NCBI RefSeq assembly: GCF_017976235.1
Contig: NZ_JACVHC010000001.1
Span: forward strand, 434,001 to 498,000
Length of the DNA: 64,000 nt
From: Pseudomonas anatoliensis
GTDB taxonomy: Bacteria > Pseudomonadota > Gammaproteobacteria > Pseudomonadales > Pseudomonadaceae
Direction of reading: 5' to 3'
In this document: positions 15,880-24,417 of the stretch, piece after piece
How the letters are laid out: every line of letters begins with the position of its first letter
How positions within the stretch are numbered: the stretch's first letter is position 1
Notes under the pieces: generated by a model
Database searches by the model: none
Told to the model about the DNA's origin: nothing
What the model saw: only the letters and a program-made list of their open reading frames with translations
Made by a program: the position numbers and the translations under genes

Positions 15880-17376
15880 ATGAGCCAGGAAGTCCTGACC
15901 CGCGAAACCAATCGTCGTCAGTTACAGCAGATCATCGCCGGGCTGTCCGACGGTGTGATTTTGCTTGAACTTGATCAGAGCATCCTCTGGGCCAACGAAG
16001 CAGCGCTGGCCATGCACGGTGTCAGCCGGATTGGTGAGTTGGGCGTGAATGCCGACGAGTACGCCAAGCGCTTTAGTTTGCGCTATCGCAATAACCATCT
16101 GGTGCCGCCCGAGAGTTACCCGATCAGCCGTGTTGCGCGTTGCGAAGTCTTCAGCGACGTTTTGATCGAGGTGTTCGCGGTGGATGATCCGGAGCGTGTC
16201 TGGGTTCACAGCGTGCGCAGCATGGTGCTGACCGACCGCGAAGGGCAGCCGGAGTCGCTGGTGTTGATCATGAGCGACGTCACCGATTGGGCCAACGCAG
16301 AGCTGCGTTTCGAAAAAACCTTCAACGCCAACCCGGCGCCTGCGGTGATCTGCCGTCTCAGCGACTTGCGTTACATCAAGGTCAATCCAGGGTTTCTGGA
16401 GATGACTGGCTATACCCGCGAACAAGTGATCGGCACTTCGGCCTATGAAATAGACATTTTCGAGCATGCCGAGAAAAGAGATCTGGCCATCCAGCGCCTG
16501 CGCGACGTCGCGACCATTCCGCAGATGCAGGCCGAGCTGCGCCTGCCTGACGGCAGCAGCAAGCAAGTGATTGTCGCCGGGCAACCCCTGTTGCTCAACG
16601 ACGAGCAGTGCATGCTGTTTTCCTTCGTTGATGTGGAGCTGCGCCGCCGGGCTGAGGTGGCGCTGCGCCAGAGCGAGGAACGCTTCGCCACGGCTTTTCG
16701 ACTGACCCCGGTGCCGATTCTGATTTGCACGGCCGACGAGCAGCAGATCATGGACGTCAATCAGGCTTTCCTCGATTCCCTGGCTTATACCAGTGATGAC
16801 GTATTGGGCAAAACCGTGACGCAACTGGACTTCATCGCCGACGAGGGCGCCCGCAACCGCCTGCTGACGGCGCTGGCAAAAAGCGGTCGGGTAGACCGGG
16901 TAGATTTGCGCGTGCGCAAAAAGGATGCGGACATCCTGGAATGCGCTGTGTCCGCCGATACCGTCAACATTCACGACATACCGTGCTACTTGCTGGTGCT
17001 GATGGACATCACCGAGCGCAAACGCACCGAGCTTGAACTGGTGGCGGCGATTGAGGAGGTGATGAAAGACGCCTCTTGGTTCAGTCGTACGCTGATCGAA
17101 AAACTGGCGAATGTGAAGAACATCAATTCACCGCAATTGCCGAGCGTGTCGTTCACCGATCTGACGGCACGGGAACGTGATGTGCTTGGCCTGATCTGCG
17201 AAGGCCTGGCGGACAAGGAGATTGCGGCGCGGCTAAAACTGGCGCCGAACACTGTGCGTAATCATGTGGCGACGGTGTATTCCAAGCTCGATGTGCATAG
17301 CCGCAGTGAGGCGATCGTGTGGGCGCGGGAGCGTGGGCTGTTTTCCGGTGAGTGGCGCACCAAGGGGCAACGTTAG
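15880..17376 (+). CDS. PAS-domain LuxR-type transcriptional regulator
   Basis: A 498-residue cytosolic regulator. Three PAS-like domains come first (about 15-135, 145-255 and 265-385: VILLELDQSILWANEAALAM, ICRLSDLRYIKVNPGFLEMT, PILICTADEQQIMDVNQAFL). A LuxR/NarL helix-turn-helix ends the protein (LTARERDVLGLICEGLADKE, then IAARLKLAPNTVRNHVATVY). No receiver or kinase domain is seen, so it probably senses a ligand or redox state directly. The start ATG at 15880 follows GTGGAGATCCA. It is alone on its strand after a minisatellite. Targets and signal are unknown. Confidence 0.87.
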   Translation: MSQEVLTRETNRRQLQQIIAGLSDGVILLELDQSILWANEAALAMHGVSRIGELGVNADEYAKRFSLRYRNNHLVPPESYPISRVARCEVFSDVLIEVFAVDDPERVWVHSVRSMVLTDREGQPESLVLIMSDVTDWANAELRFEKTFNANPAPAVICRLSDLRYIKVNPGFLEMTGYTREQVIGTSAYEIDIFEHAEKRDLAIQRLRDVATIPQMQAELRLPDGSSKQVIVAGQPLLLNDEQCMLFSFVDVELRRRAEVALRQSEERFATAFRLTPVPILICTADEQQIMDVNQAFLDSLAYTSDDVLGKTVTQLDFIADEGARNRLLTALAKSGRVDRVDLRVRKKDADILECAVSADTVNIHDIPCYLLVLMDITERKRTELELVAAIEEVMKDASWFSRTLIEKLANVKNINSPQLPSVSFTDLTARERDVLGLICEGLADKEIAARLKLAPNTVRNHVATVYSKLDVHSRSEAIVWARERGLFSGEWRTKGQR

Positions 17377-17512
17377 GTGCAAATGCACTAGTGGGAAGGG
17401 TGCAAATTGATGTGTTGGGGCGAGGAGGCTTTTTTTAGTCTGTTGGGGTGCGGTACGAGCCTTTTCTGGCTTGGGATCGTGCCCCTTCGAAACGGATTAA
17501 GGAATGGCCTCA

Positions 17513-17770
17513 ATGATGAATCTTGCGCAGTTGCGCGCCCAGCTTGAGCACAGTTTTGCGCCGCTGGCGTGTGAGTGTTCGGTGGATGGGGATCATTCGC
17601 TGACGGTGAAGCTTTATCACCCGGTGTCGGGGCAGGTGGATCTGGTGATCAGTGGGTTGAAGCTGAATGCCTTGCGTACGCCTGAGTCGGTGGCGGCTTT
17701 GATCGATGAATTGCGGTATGAATTGGAGAGTAATTCTTTGCGCTCTTCGCGGGATGCTGATTTGGCCTAG
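17513..17770 (+). CDS. DUF1652 family protein
   Basis: An 85-residue protein (MMNLAQLRAQLEHSFAPLAC with SLTVKLYHPVSGQVDLVISG) matching the DUF1652 family found mainly in Pseudomonas. I chose the ATG at 17513: an AAGGA ribosome site ends at 17503, nine bases upstream, whereas the ATG at 17504 overlaps that site. ATG 17516 is equally possible. The fold looks like alternating strands and helices with no membrane segment. Function is unknown. Confidence 0.82.
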   Translation: MMNLAQLRAQLEHSFAPLACECSVDGDHSLTVKLYHPVSGQVDLVISGLKLNALRTPESVAALIDELRYELESNSLRSSRDADLA

Positions 17771-17778
17771 GCATGTGT

Positions 17779-18525
17779 GTGGGAGCTGGCTTGCCAGCGA
17801 TGGCGTCCGGTCAGTCGCCATGTGTCTGTCAGATGTACTCAATCCCTGTGGGAGCTGGCTTGCCAGCGATGGCGGCCTCTGGGCCGACCATGTTCTTGGT
17901 GGTTTTGGGTGAATATCCGGTTTTTTGGTGATGGCGGATTGGGGTTCCGCCCTTACGGCGGGTCACTTTTGGCAAACGCCCCAAAAGTAACCAAAAGGTC
18001 TGTGCCCTGACGTCCGGCCCGCTCGCTAAAGCTCGGGGTTCCTTCGCTCCGGAATCCATCCGGGGCATCGATTCCGGTTTGCTTCGCTGCACCTCCTTTC
18101 GATGTCCTCCCCGGATGAATCCCTCCACTCAGCCTCCCGACGGGCCTTTAGATCAAGAGCTGCACTCGAGCTAACGCTCATTGTGTTGAGTGGTTAGAAG
18201 CGAGGGTGGTGGGGGGGTGTGTTTTTGCTTTTCTGTGGGAGCCAGCCTGCTGGCGATGGCGGCCTGACAGCCGACCTGTGTCTGTCAGGTGTACTCAAAT
18301 CCTTGTGGGAGCTGGCTTGCCAGCGATGGCGGCCTCTGGGCTTGTGTACCCGGGTGCAACTGTGGGAGCTAGCCTGCTGGCGATAGCGGCCTGACAGCCG
18401 ACCTGTATCTGCCAGGGGTGTACTCAATCCCTGTAGGAGCCAGCCTGCTGGCGATGAGGCCTGACAGCCAGCTAATTTCCAGCAGATGTACTCAATCCCT
18501 GTGGGAGTCTGGCTTGCCAGCGATG
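17779..18525. repeat. Direct-orientation REP array split by a longer element
   Basis: Copies of GTGGGAGCTGGCTTGCCAGC and its variant GTGGGAGCCAGCCTGCTGGC occur at about 17780, 17847, 18236, 18304, 18362, 18432 and 18499, all in the same direction. Most are separated by about 58-70 bp, with a shared GTCTGTCAGGTGTACTCAAT spacer. A different repeated element (about 17930-18200) interrupts the series. No credible gene is present from 17771 to 18717. Confidence 0.82.
17930..18200. repeat. Long conserved intergenic element with CCAAAAGTAACCAAAAG core
   Basis: The sequence begins with a CCGCCCTTACGGCGG hairpin, then CACTTTTGG...CCAAAAGTAACC, and continues with CGCTCGCTAAAGCTCGGGGT and a CCGGATGAATCCC end. 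I recognise this as a sequence repeated in many Pseudomonas genomes (recall, not a search). Its reverse strand can be read as a 100-residue ORF with a KVTRRKG segment, which I consider a by-product of the repeat. Confidence 0.6.
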
Positions 18526-18717
18526 GCGGCTTCACCGGCGACGAGAGATTTGAGCCTTGATCTCTCGAACTCCAAAGCAAAATCGACAGCCAATGTCCCC
18601 GCATACCACCGGTTTACTGGCGCTCACGAAGGTCTCGTCTATAAAGAATGAGTGGTCAGGTTTTCCGTGGTCGGTTCGGTCGCGGAAGTTTGTCTCCCTT
18701 TTATCGCGGGTCGTCCT

Positions 18718-18939
18718 ATGAACAGTCTTGGGAAACGCGTGTGTTCGCCGTTGTCGTTGGCTTTTGGTGTGGCGTTGTTGGCCGGTTGTGCCAGTCCGCC
18801 GCCGCCTCAACCCGTGGCGCCACCTCCACCGCCGGAACGTACTTGTCAGGTCATCGAGAACACTGAGGTGGCGGGCGATGCTTATGTCGACGAGCAGGTG
18901 ACTCGGCACATCACCACTACCCGTTGCGTCACTCAATAA
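18718..18939 (+). CDS. Small proline-rich lipoprotein
   Basis: A 73-residue protein with a type II signal peptide: basic start (MNSLGKRVC), hydrophobic SLAFGVALLAGC and lipobox LAGC with Cys at about residue 24. A short Pro-rich linker follows (PPPPQPVAPPPPPER), then a C-terminal piece with two cysteines (CQVIENTEVAGDAYVDEQ...TTRCVTQ) that could form a disulphide. It should be anchored in the outer membrane facing the periplasm. Start ATG at 18718. No partner gene is adjacent and the function is unknown. Confidence 0.75.
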   Translation: MNSLGKRVCSPLSLAFGVALLAGCASPPPPQPVAPPPPPERTCQVIENTEVAGDAYVDEQVTRHITTTRCVTQ

Positions 18940-19023
18940 CGCCGGCGGGGCGCAGGTCTCGGCTGTTGCTGGCGGTGCACTTTGGCTGGCAGTTGCCCAA
19001 ACTCGCAGGCTAACCCCTTACCC

Positions 19024-19106
19024 CTGTAGGAGCTGCCGAAGGCTGCGATCTTTTGATCTTTAACAGCAAGATCAAAAGATCGCAGCCTTCGGCAGCTCCT
19101 ACAGGG
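19024..19106. repeat. R-type palindromic repeat, inverted pair
   Basis: Near-perfect facing arms (CTGTAGGAGCTGCCGAAGGC and complement) with core GCGATCTTTTGATCTT and short spacer TAACAG. It lies between the lipoprotein gene and the convergent SDR gene and may act as a bidirectional transcript end. Confidence 0.88.
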
Positions 19107-19120
19107 ATCACGATCGAAAA

Positions 19121-19888
19121 TCAGGACAGGAAACCACCATCCACATTCAGCGAAACCCCTGTGGTGTAGCTCGACGCATCACTCGCCAGATACAAAACCG
19201 CCCCAGCCATTTCACTCGGATCCGCCACGCGCTTGAGCGGGATCTGCGTCAATGCTTGCTTGAGGATCGCGTCGTTTTTCACCAGTGCCGAGGCGAACTT
19301 GGTGTCGGTCAGACCCGGTAGCAGGGCGTTGCAGCGGATGCCGAATTGCGCGCACTCCTTGGCGAAGACCTTGGTCATGTTGATCACCGCCGCTTTGGTC
19401 ACCGAATAGATGCCCTGGAACACGCCCGGCGAAATACCGTTGATCGACGCGACGTTGATGATGCTGCCACCGCCGTTTTCGCGCATCAGCTTGCCCGCTT
19501 CCACGGACATGAAGAAGTAGCCGCGAATGTTCACGTCGACGGTCTTCTGGAAAGCGCCGAGGTCGGTGTCCAGCACATTGCAGAACTGCGGGTTGGTCGC
19601 GGCGTTGTTGACCAGAATATCCAGGCGCCCGAACTGTTCCTTGATCCCGGCGAACACCTGGCTGATCTGCTCCATTTCACCGATGTGGCAGGCAACCGCA
19701 GTGGCTTTGCCGCCAGCGGCGATGATCGCGTCGGCGACATGTTGGCAGCCGTCGAGTTTGCGGCTCGAGACGATCACGTGGGCGCCTTGCTGGGCCAGCA
19801 GTTTGGCGATGGCTTCACCAATGCCACGGCTGGCGCCGGAGACGAAAGCGATCTTGCCGTCGAGGTCGAACAACTGAGTCTTGGACAT
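19121..19888 (-). CDS. Short-chain dehydrogenase/reductase
   Basis: A 255-residue classical SDR: the nucleotide-binding glycine motif GASRGIG (residues 18-24), NNAA (94-97), and the catalytic Ser148, Tyr161, Lys165 in INVASINGISPGVFQGIYSV followed by TKAAV. It ends VSLNVDGGFLS, the usual SDR terminus. It lies 38 bp downstream of a phosphotransferase of the ACAD10/11 kind, so the pair may act together on a hydroxy-acyl or alcohol substrate, as in some fatty-acid or terpenoid pathways (inference). Cofactor preference cannot be fixed; the Ser-Ser-Arg-Lys after beta-2 favours NADP. Confidence 0.87.
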   Translation of the reverse strand: MSKTQLFDLDGKIAFVSGASRGIGEAIAKLLAQQGAHVIVSSRKLDGCQHVADAIIAAGGKATAVACHIGEMEQISQVFAGIKEQFGRLDILVNNAATNPQFCNVLDTDLGAFQKTVDVNIRGYFFMSVEAGKLMRENGGGSIINVASINGISPGVFQGIYSVTKAAVINMTKVFAKECAQFGIRCNALLPGLTDTKFASALVKNDAILKQALTQIPLKRVADPSEMAGAVLYLASDASSYTTGVSLNVDGGFLS

Positions 19889-19926
19889 GGGATTCCCTTG
19901 TGAAAAGTCTTGTTGGAGGGCCTGGA

Positions 19927-20994
19927 TCAGAGGCTGGATTTCTGGATGACCTGCAAGCTCATCTGCTCCAGCAGTTTGTTCATGTGAATGAACTGCGCGA
20001 AGCGTTTGTCCTGGGTCTGGCCATGGTAGAAGCGGTAGTAGATCTGCTGCACGATGCCGGCCAGGCGGAACAGGCCGTAGGTGTAGTAGAAGTCGAAATT
20101 GTCGATCTGGATGCCCGAACGCTCGGCGTAGTAGTCGACGAACTCGCGGCGGGTCAGCATGCCCGGTGCGTGGCTTGGCTGGCGGCGCATCAGTTGCACC
20201 GGTGCCGGGTCGTCCGCCTGAATCCAGTAGGCGAGGGTGTTGCCCAGATCCATCAGCGGATCGCCCAGGGTCGTCAGCTCCCAGTCGAGTACGCCAATGA
20301 TCTGCATCGGGTTTTGCGGGTCGAGGATGACGTTGTCGAAGCGATAGTCGTTGTGGACGATGCTCGAGGTCGGGTGGTCGGCTGGCATCTTCTCGTTGAG
20401 CCAGGCTTTGACTGCTTCCCAGTGCGGCGCATCCGGGGTCAGGGCTTTTTCGTAGCGTTCGCTCCAGCCTTTGATCTGGCGGGCAACGTAGCCTTCGGGT
20501 TTGCCCAGATCGCCCAGACCGCAGGCGTTGTAGTCGACCTGGTGCAGTTCAACGAAGCGGTCGATGAAGCCCTTGCACAGCGCTTCGGTTTTCGCCGAAT
20601 CGAGGCCCAGTTCCGACGGCAGTTCTGAACGCAGGATGATTCCGTTGACCCGCTCCATCACGTAGAACTCGGCGCCGATCACCGATTCGTCGGTGCAGTG
20701 CACATAGGCTTTGGGGCAGTACGGGAAGCCGTCTCGCAGTTGATTGAGGATGCGGAATTCGCGGCCCATGTCGTGGGCGGATTTGGCCTTGTGGCCGAAC
20801 GGCGGCCGGCGCAGGACGAACTCCTGCTGCGGGTATTCCAGCAGATAAGTCAGGTTCGACGCACCACCGGGAAACTGGCTGATCGCCGGGGAGCCGCTCA
20901 GGCCCGGAATGTGTGCCTTGAGGTACGGATCGATCAGGCTGGCATCGAGTTCTTCGCCAGAGCGGATACGGGTGGACTGGTCAGTAAGCGCCAT
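19927..20994 (-). CDS. Phosphotransferase family protein (ACAD10/11-like, aminoglycoside-phosphotransferase fold)
   Basis: A 355-residue kinase-fold protein. The catalytic loop is HNDYRFDN with His214 and Asp216; the metal-binding Asp237 is in GVLDWELTTLGDPLMDLG. The glycine-rich part is SQFPGGASNLTYLLE and the ATP-Lys region is FVLRRPPFG. In ACAD10/11-type proteins this domain phosphorylates 4-hydroxyacyl-CoA substrates, which fits an SDR partner, but here that is inference. The ATG at 20994 is the natural start. It is first in a two-gene unit with the SDR gene. Confidence 0.83.
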   Translation of the reverse strand: MALTDQSTRIRSGEELDASLIDPYLKAHIPGLSGSPAISQFPGGASNLTYLLEYPQQEFVLRRPPFGHKAKSAHDMGREFRILNQLRDGFPYCPKAYVHCTDESVIGAEFYVMERVNGIILRSELPSELGLDSAKTEALCKGFIDRFVELHQVDYNACGLGDLGKPEGYVARQIKGWSERYEKALTPDAPHWEAVKAWLNEKMPADHPTSSIVHNDYRFDNVILDPQNPMQIIGVLDWELTTLGDPLMDLGNTLAYWIQADDPAPVQLMRRQPSHAPGMLTRREFVDYYAERSGIQIDNFDFYYTYGLFRLAGIVQQIYYRFYHGQTQDKRFAQFIHMNKLLEQMSLQVIQKSSL

Positions 20995-21184
20995 GCTTAT
21001 CCCTTCTGCTTATTTTGGAGGCCAGACATCATTGGCTAATCTAATGGTGCGCCCGGTCGGTCACAAGCGCGGGTCGGTCTTATAGGTTAGCGTGTTGCCG
21101 GATAATCACCTTTGGGAATGTGCAGGACGGGCCGTGGCAGACTAAGGTTTAGCGGGTATGTCGTGTCCCTGAAGGAGGCTGCAA

Positions 21185-21580
21185 ATGGGCTGTCCGCAAG
21201 TCTGTGCCACCGCCACATTGCAATGCAGCTTCGGCGCCGCGCCGGCGATGCTCAACGTGTTGCCAGTCAACCGCACGCTGACCGGCGGATTACCGGCGGC
21301 GAACATCATGGATCACATTCCGCTGGTGAACATTCTGCCGTTCGGGGTGTGCATGAGTTTGGCCAATCCGATGGTGGCGGCGGCGACCACGGCGGCATTG
21401 GGGGTGTTGACGCCGATGCCGTGCATTCCGGCGACGGCCACACCGTGGATTCCCGGTGGAGCGCCGACCTTGTTGTTGGGCGGGATGCCGGCAATCGACG
21501 CCAATAGCACGTTGATGTGCAACTGGGCGGGGGTGATCAAGATTGTCGTGCCGGGGCAGATGCAGATGTTGATTCCGTGA
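21185..21580 (+). CDS. DUF4280 PAAR-like protein, probable T6SS spike tip
   Basis: A 131-residue protein rich in Pro, Gly, Ala and Cys, with the DUF4280 pattern: MGCPQVCATATLQCSFGAAP, LPVNRTLTGG, CMSLANPMVAAATTAALGVL, PTPW-like segments (MPCIPATATPWIPGG) and CNWAGVIKIVVPGQ. DUF4280 proteins are PAAR-like and are thought to cap VgrG. AAGGAGG lies six bases before ATG 21185. It faces the left end of the secretion locus, convergent with the MORN gene. No effector domain is fused, so any cargo must bind non-covalently. Confidence 0.82.
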   Translation: MGCPQVCATATLQCSFGAAPAMLNVLPVNRTLTGGLPAANIMDHIPLVNILPFGVCMSLANPMVAAATTAALGVLTPMPCIPATATPWIPGGAPTLLLGGMPAIDANSTLMCNWAGVIKIVVPGQMQMLIP

Positions 21581-21599
21581 CCCCGAAGTACCAACCACC

Positions 21600-21705
21600 C
21601 CTTCGGCAGCTCCTACAGGGAGATGTCTTTCAGCAGTGGAGTGCATTTCAAGTGCAAAGCGATGCAATCAACTGTGGGAGCGAGCCTGCTCGCGAAGGGC
21701 CGTTC
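21600..21705. repeat. Half copies of R-type and REP repeats
   Basis: A single right arm of the R-type repeat (CCTTCGGCAGCTCCTACAGG, 21600-21620) and one REP palindrome (TGTGGGAGCGAGCCTGCTCG, about 21674-21695) lie between the PAAR-like gene and the convergent MORN gene. The partner arms are missing. Confidence 0.75.
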
Positions 21706-21722
21706 CAGTCACCCGAAAAACC

Positions 21723-22265
21723 TCAGGCCTGCTGCGGATCCATCCAGCGCTGATACCACCAGCGCACCCGCGAAATCGGCTTGCCATCCGCCCCCAACGG
21801 CCGCCCATCCTCGGCAAACCCTTGCTCCGGCTCCAACAACTGCCCATTCACGTACCGTGCTTCTACCGCGGTTTTCCCGTTCGAATGAAAACGTTGATAG
21901 CGCCCCTCACGGACCCCGTCGCGATAGAACTCGGCCTCCGCCACTTGCCCGTCGGGGAAGTAATTGAACGCCTCGCCATGCAGCAACCCGCGCCGATACG
22001 TCGCCTTGCGCTGTAACCAACCCTCAGGCGCATAAAAACTCGCCACCCCTTGCAGCTTGTCGCGCACGAAGGGCATCTGCGCCGAAACCTTGCCGTTGGG
22101 GTGATAGAGCAGGGAAGTACCCTGCAATTCACCGTGGCTGTACTGCAAATCCGCCTGCTTGCGCCCGTCATCCTTGATGTTCAGCGGCCCCTCAAGCTGA
22201 CCTTCCTGCAAACGGCCCTTGAGTTGCTTGTCATCCTGGTGCAGATCCAGTGGTGTGATCGCCAT
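21723..22265 (-). CDS. MORN-repeat (YwqK-like) protein linked to VgrG
   Basis: A 180-residue soluble protein built of MORN/YwqK-type beta repeats: GELQGTSLLYHPNGKVSAQM, GLLHGEAFNYFPDGQVAEAE, GVREGRYQRFHSNGKTAVEA and VNGQLLEPEQGFAEDG. The last 25 residues (SRVRWWYQRWMDPQQ) are aromatic and basic. It starts 11 bp after the VgrG stop, so it is co-transcribed with it. Such genes are often labelled YwqK-family antitoxins. Next to vgrG it may serve as an adaptor or immunity factor, but no toxin partner can be assigned from sequence. Confidence 0.78.
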   Translation of the reverse strand: MAITPLDLHQDDKQLKGRLQEGQLEGPLNIKDDGRKQADLQYSHGELQGTSLLYHPNGKVSAQMPFVRDKLQGVASFYAPEGWLQRKATYRRGLLHGEAFNYFPDGQVAEAEFYRDGVREGRYQRFHSNGKTAVEARYVNGQLLEPEQGFAEDGRPLGADGKPISRVRWWYQRWMDPQQA

Positions 22266-22276
22266 GGCGTCTCTCG

Positions 22277-24286
22277 TCAGTTGACCTGCACCAAGCCGCC
22301 CTTGATGGTCAGCATGCCGCCGCCATCGACGGTCTGTGAGGCCGCGCCCTTGTTGGTCAGGCTGATGCCGGCGTCGTTGGTCAGCGTGGTACCGGCCTTG
22401 TTGTCCAGTGAAGTCCCAGCCTGATTGGTCAGGGCGGTGCCGGCCTTGTGGGTGATCGAGGTACTGGCCGAAGTCGCCAGGTCAGCGCCGCTCTTGATCG
22501 TGAAGCTGCCACCGCTTTGCAGGGTCAGGGTGCCGCTGACTTTGATGGTCAGGTTGCCGTCCACGGTCAGGCTGTAATCGCCAGTGACTTTGTCGGTGTA
22601 GTTGCCGGCGGTGCTGTGGTTCTGATCGGCACCGACCGTCACCGTGCGGCTGTCTTTCACATCGAGGCTGTCGCTGCCGGTCTGGATGGTCACACTGCGT
22701 TTGCCTTTCTCCAGGGTCACGGTTTCGTCGCCGTCCTTGACCGTGCGCGTGCGGGCGTTCTGCACGGTGAGGGTTTCGTCGTGGCCGACGGTGGCGGTGG
22801 TGTCGTTGAGCACGTTGATATTCAGATCTTTCTGCGCCTGCAAAAACACCTCTTCGGCGTCTTTTTTGTCTTCGAAACGCAACTCGTTGAAGCCGCCGCC
22901 ACCCTTGGACGACTGCGTCTTGATCCCCGATTGCGTCTGATTGGCCGGCAGCGCGTAAGGCAGGGCGTTGTCGCCGTTGTAGACGCAACCGGTCACCAGC
23001 GGCCGATCCGGATCGCCGTCGATAAAGGTCACGATGACTTCCTGGCCGATCCGCGGAATGAACTGCATGCCGAACCCTTTGCCGCTCCACGGCAATACCA
23101 CGCGCACCCAACAGGAACTGGTTTCGTCATTATTGCCATCGCGATCCCACGGGAACTGCAACTTGATCCGGCCGTATTCGTCGGTCCAGATTTCCTCGCC
23201 GGACTTGCCCACGACAATCGCCGTTTGTGGGTGCATCCGTGGTTTCGGCGTGACCCGCTGCGGACGGAACGGAGTGGCTTTGGGAATCGCTTCGAAACGG
23301 TTGCGATAGCGCTCGTGACTGACGTCATGGGTCACCCGCGTCACTACCCAATCGATATTCAGACTCGCATCATCATGGCCGTCGAGAGTGAACCAGTGCC
23401 CCGGAACCAACCAACGGCAGTCGCTCTCACCAACAAAGCGTTTTTCCTCACTGCGCAGGCCGTCGACTCGCTGCTTGGTCAACGCATCGCCGCGCGCCTT
23501 GGCGTTGTAACCGCCCGGATGTTCATACATTGAAAGCGGCCCGGCCACCGCTTCAGCCTGGTCGTACAGCGAGGTGGTCGGCGTGGTGAATTCATAATCC
23601 GTCGCCCGATACACCCCGGCTACCGCTTGCAAACACACCTGCCCGGAACGGATGCCGTGCAACTCACGCTCGCCCAATCCTTGCCCCAGATAACTGACTG
23701 TCGGGCCGTTGGGAATCTGTACGAAGGCATCGTTGCTATCGCCCAAAACCAGCGTGTGCTTGCCGGCATCGTGGGTGTAAAACCAGAAAATACCTTCCTC
23801 CTCGAGCAAGCGCGAGACGAAGGCAAAATCGGTTTCGCCGTACTGCACGCAGTATTCACGCGGGGTGTAGCTGCCGGTCAGCGACAGTTTGAAATCGGTG
23901 AAACCGTGGGCCTTGAAGATCGTGGTGACAATGTCCGAGGTGGCGAGGTTCTGGAATACGCGGTTATTGCTTGCCAGCGTCAACCACCACAGCCACGGCC
24001 TGAGTACAAGTTGATAGCGCTCGGCGGTGGCATCGGCCGGCAGTTGGCGGATTTCCGCTACCAGCGCATCGAAAGGACGCAGTTGCGCATCGTTGTGCAA
24101 GGTGGTGGTGACGTGTGTGGCAATAGCGCTGCTCAGAGTGAGCGAGGCGCCGTCGTTAAGGCCGTTGAGGATTTGTACACCCAACAGATTGAGCGATTCG
24201 TCGCCGGTCAGCGACTCAGGGTAAAGCGCCGACAGCGAAGAGGCGGTCAGTGAAATACTGGTATTGCAGTCTGTTGAGCGGGGCAT
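22277..24286 (-). CDS. tssI: VgrG / TssI spike protein
   Basis: A 669-residue trimeric spike of the type VI secretion system. The gp27-like part covers about 1-360 (YGETDFAFVSRLLEEEGIFW). The OB-fold gp5-like part includes EEIWTDEYGRIKLQFPWDRD, SCWVRVVLPWSGKGFG and IPRIGQEVIVTFIDGDPDRP. The C-terminus is a beta-helix of repeats (GDETVTLEKGKRSVTIQTGS, AGTSLDNKAGTTLTNDAG) ending IKGGLVQVN, with no added enzymatic domain. I use ATG 24286 (MPRSTDCNTS); an upstream TTG is poor. It ends the leftward operon together with the MORN gene, and two unknown genes precede it. Confidence 0.92.
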   Translation of the reverse strand: MPRSTDCNTSISLTASSLSALYPESLTGDESLNLLGVQILNGLNDGASLTLSSAIATHVTTTLHNDAQLRPFDALVAEIRQLPADATAERYQLVLRPWLWWLTLASNNRVFQNLATSDIVTTIFKAHGFTDFKLSLTGSYTPREYCVQYGETDFAFVSRLLEEEGIFWFYTHDAGKHTLVLGDSNDAFVQIPNGPTVSYLGQGLGERELHGIRSGQVCLQAVAGVYRATDYEFTTPTTSLYDQAEAVAGPLSMYEHPGGYNAKARGDALTKQRVDGLRSEEKRFVGESDCRWLVPGHWFTLDGHDDASLNIDWVVTRVTHDVSHERYRNRFEAIPKATPFRPQRVTPKPRMHPQTAIVVGKSGEEIWTDEYGRIKLQFPWDRDGNNDETSSCWVRVVLPWSGKGFGMQFIPRIGQEVIVTFIDGDPDRPLVTGCVYNGDNALPYALPANQTQSGIKTQSSKGGGGFNELRFEDKKDAEEVFLQAQKDLNINVLNDTTATVGHDETLTVQNARTRTVKDGDETVTLEKGKRSVTIQTGSDSLDVKDSRTVTVGADQNHSTAGNYTDKVTGDYSLTVDGNLTIKVSGTLTLQSGGSFTIKSGADLATSASTSITHKAGTALTNQAGTSLDNKAGTTLTNDAGISLTNKGAASQTVDGGGMLTIKGGLVQVN

Positions 24287-24417
24287 AGTGTGCTCTCGAA
24301 TAAAAGCATTCCGTACCAAACAGCGGCGTTATGTTTTTCGCGAATTCTTGCACGAGATATTCGTTGACAGACTGCGTTCGCCTGATAGATCTCGACAAGA
24401 AACAACAAAAAGAGCGT

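Noticed and set aside
15614..15968. Repetitive-peptide ORFs over the 24-bp minisatellite
   Set aside because: 24 bp is a multiple of three, so several frames stay open and give periodic peptides; there is no ribosome site and the array is intergenic.
17829..18128. 100-codon minus-strand ORF with a KVTRRKG segment
   Set aside because: It lies fully within repeated intergenic DNA (REP copies and the larger element); no ribosome site and no gene-like composition.
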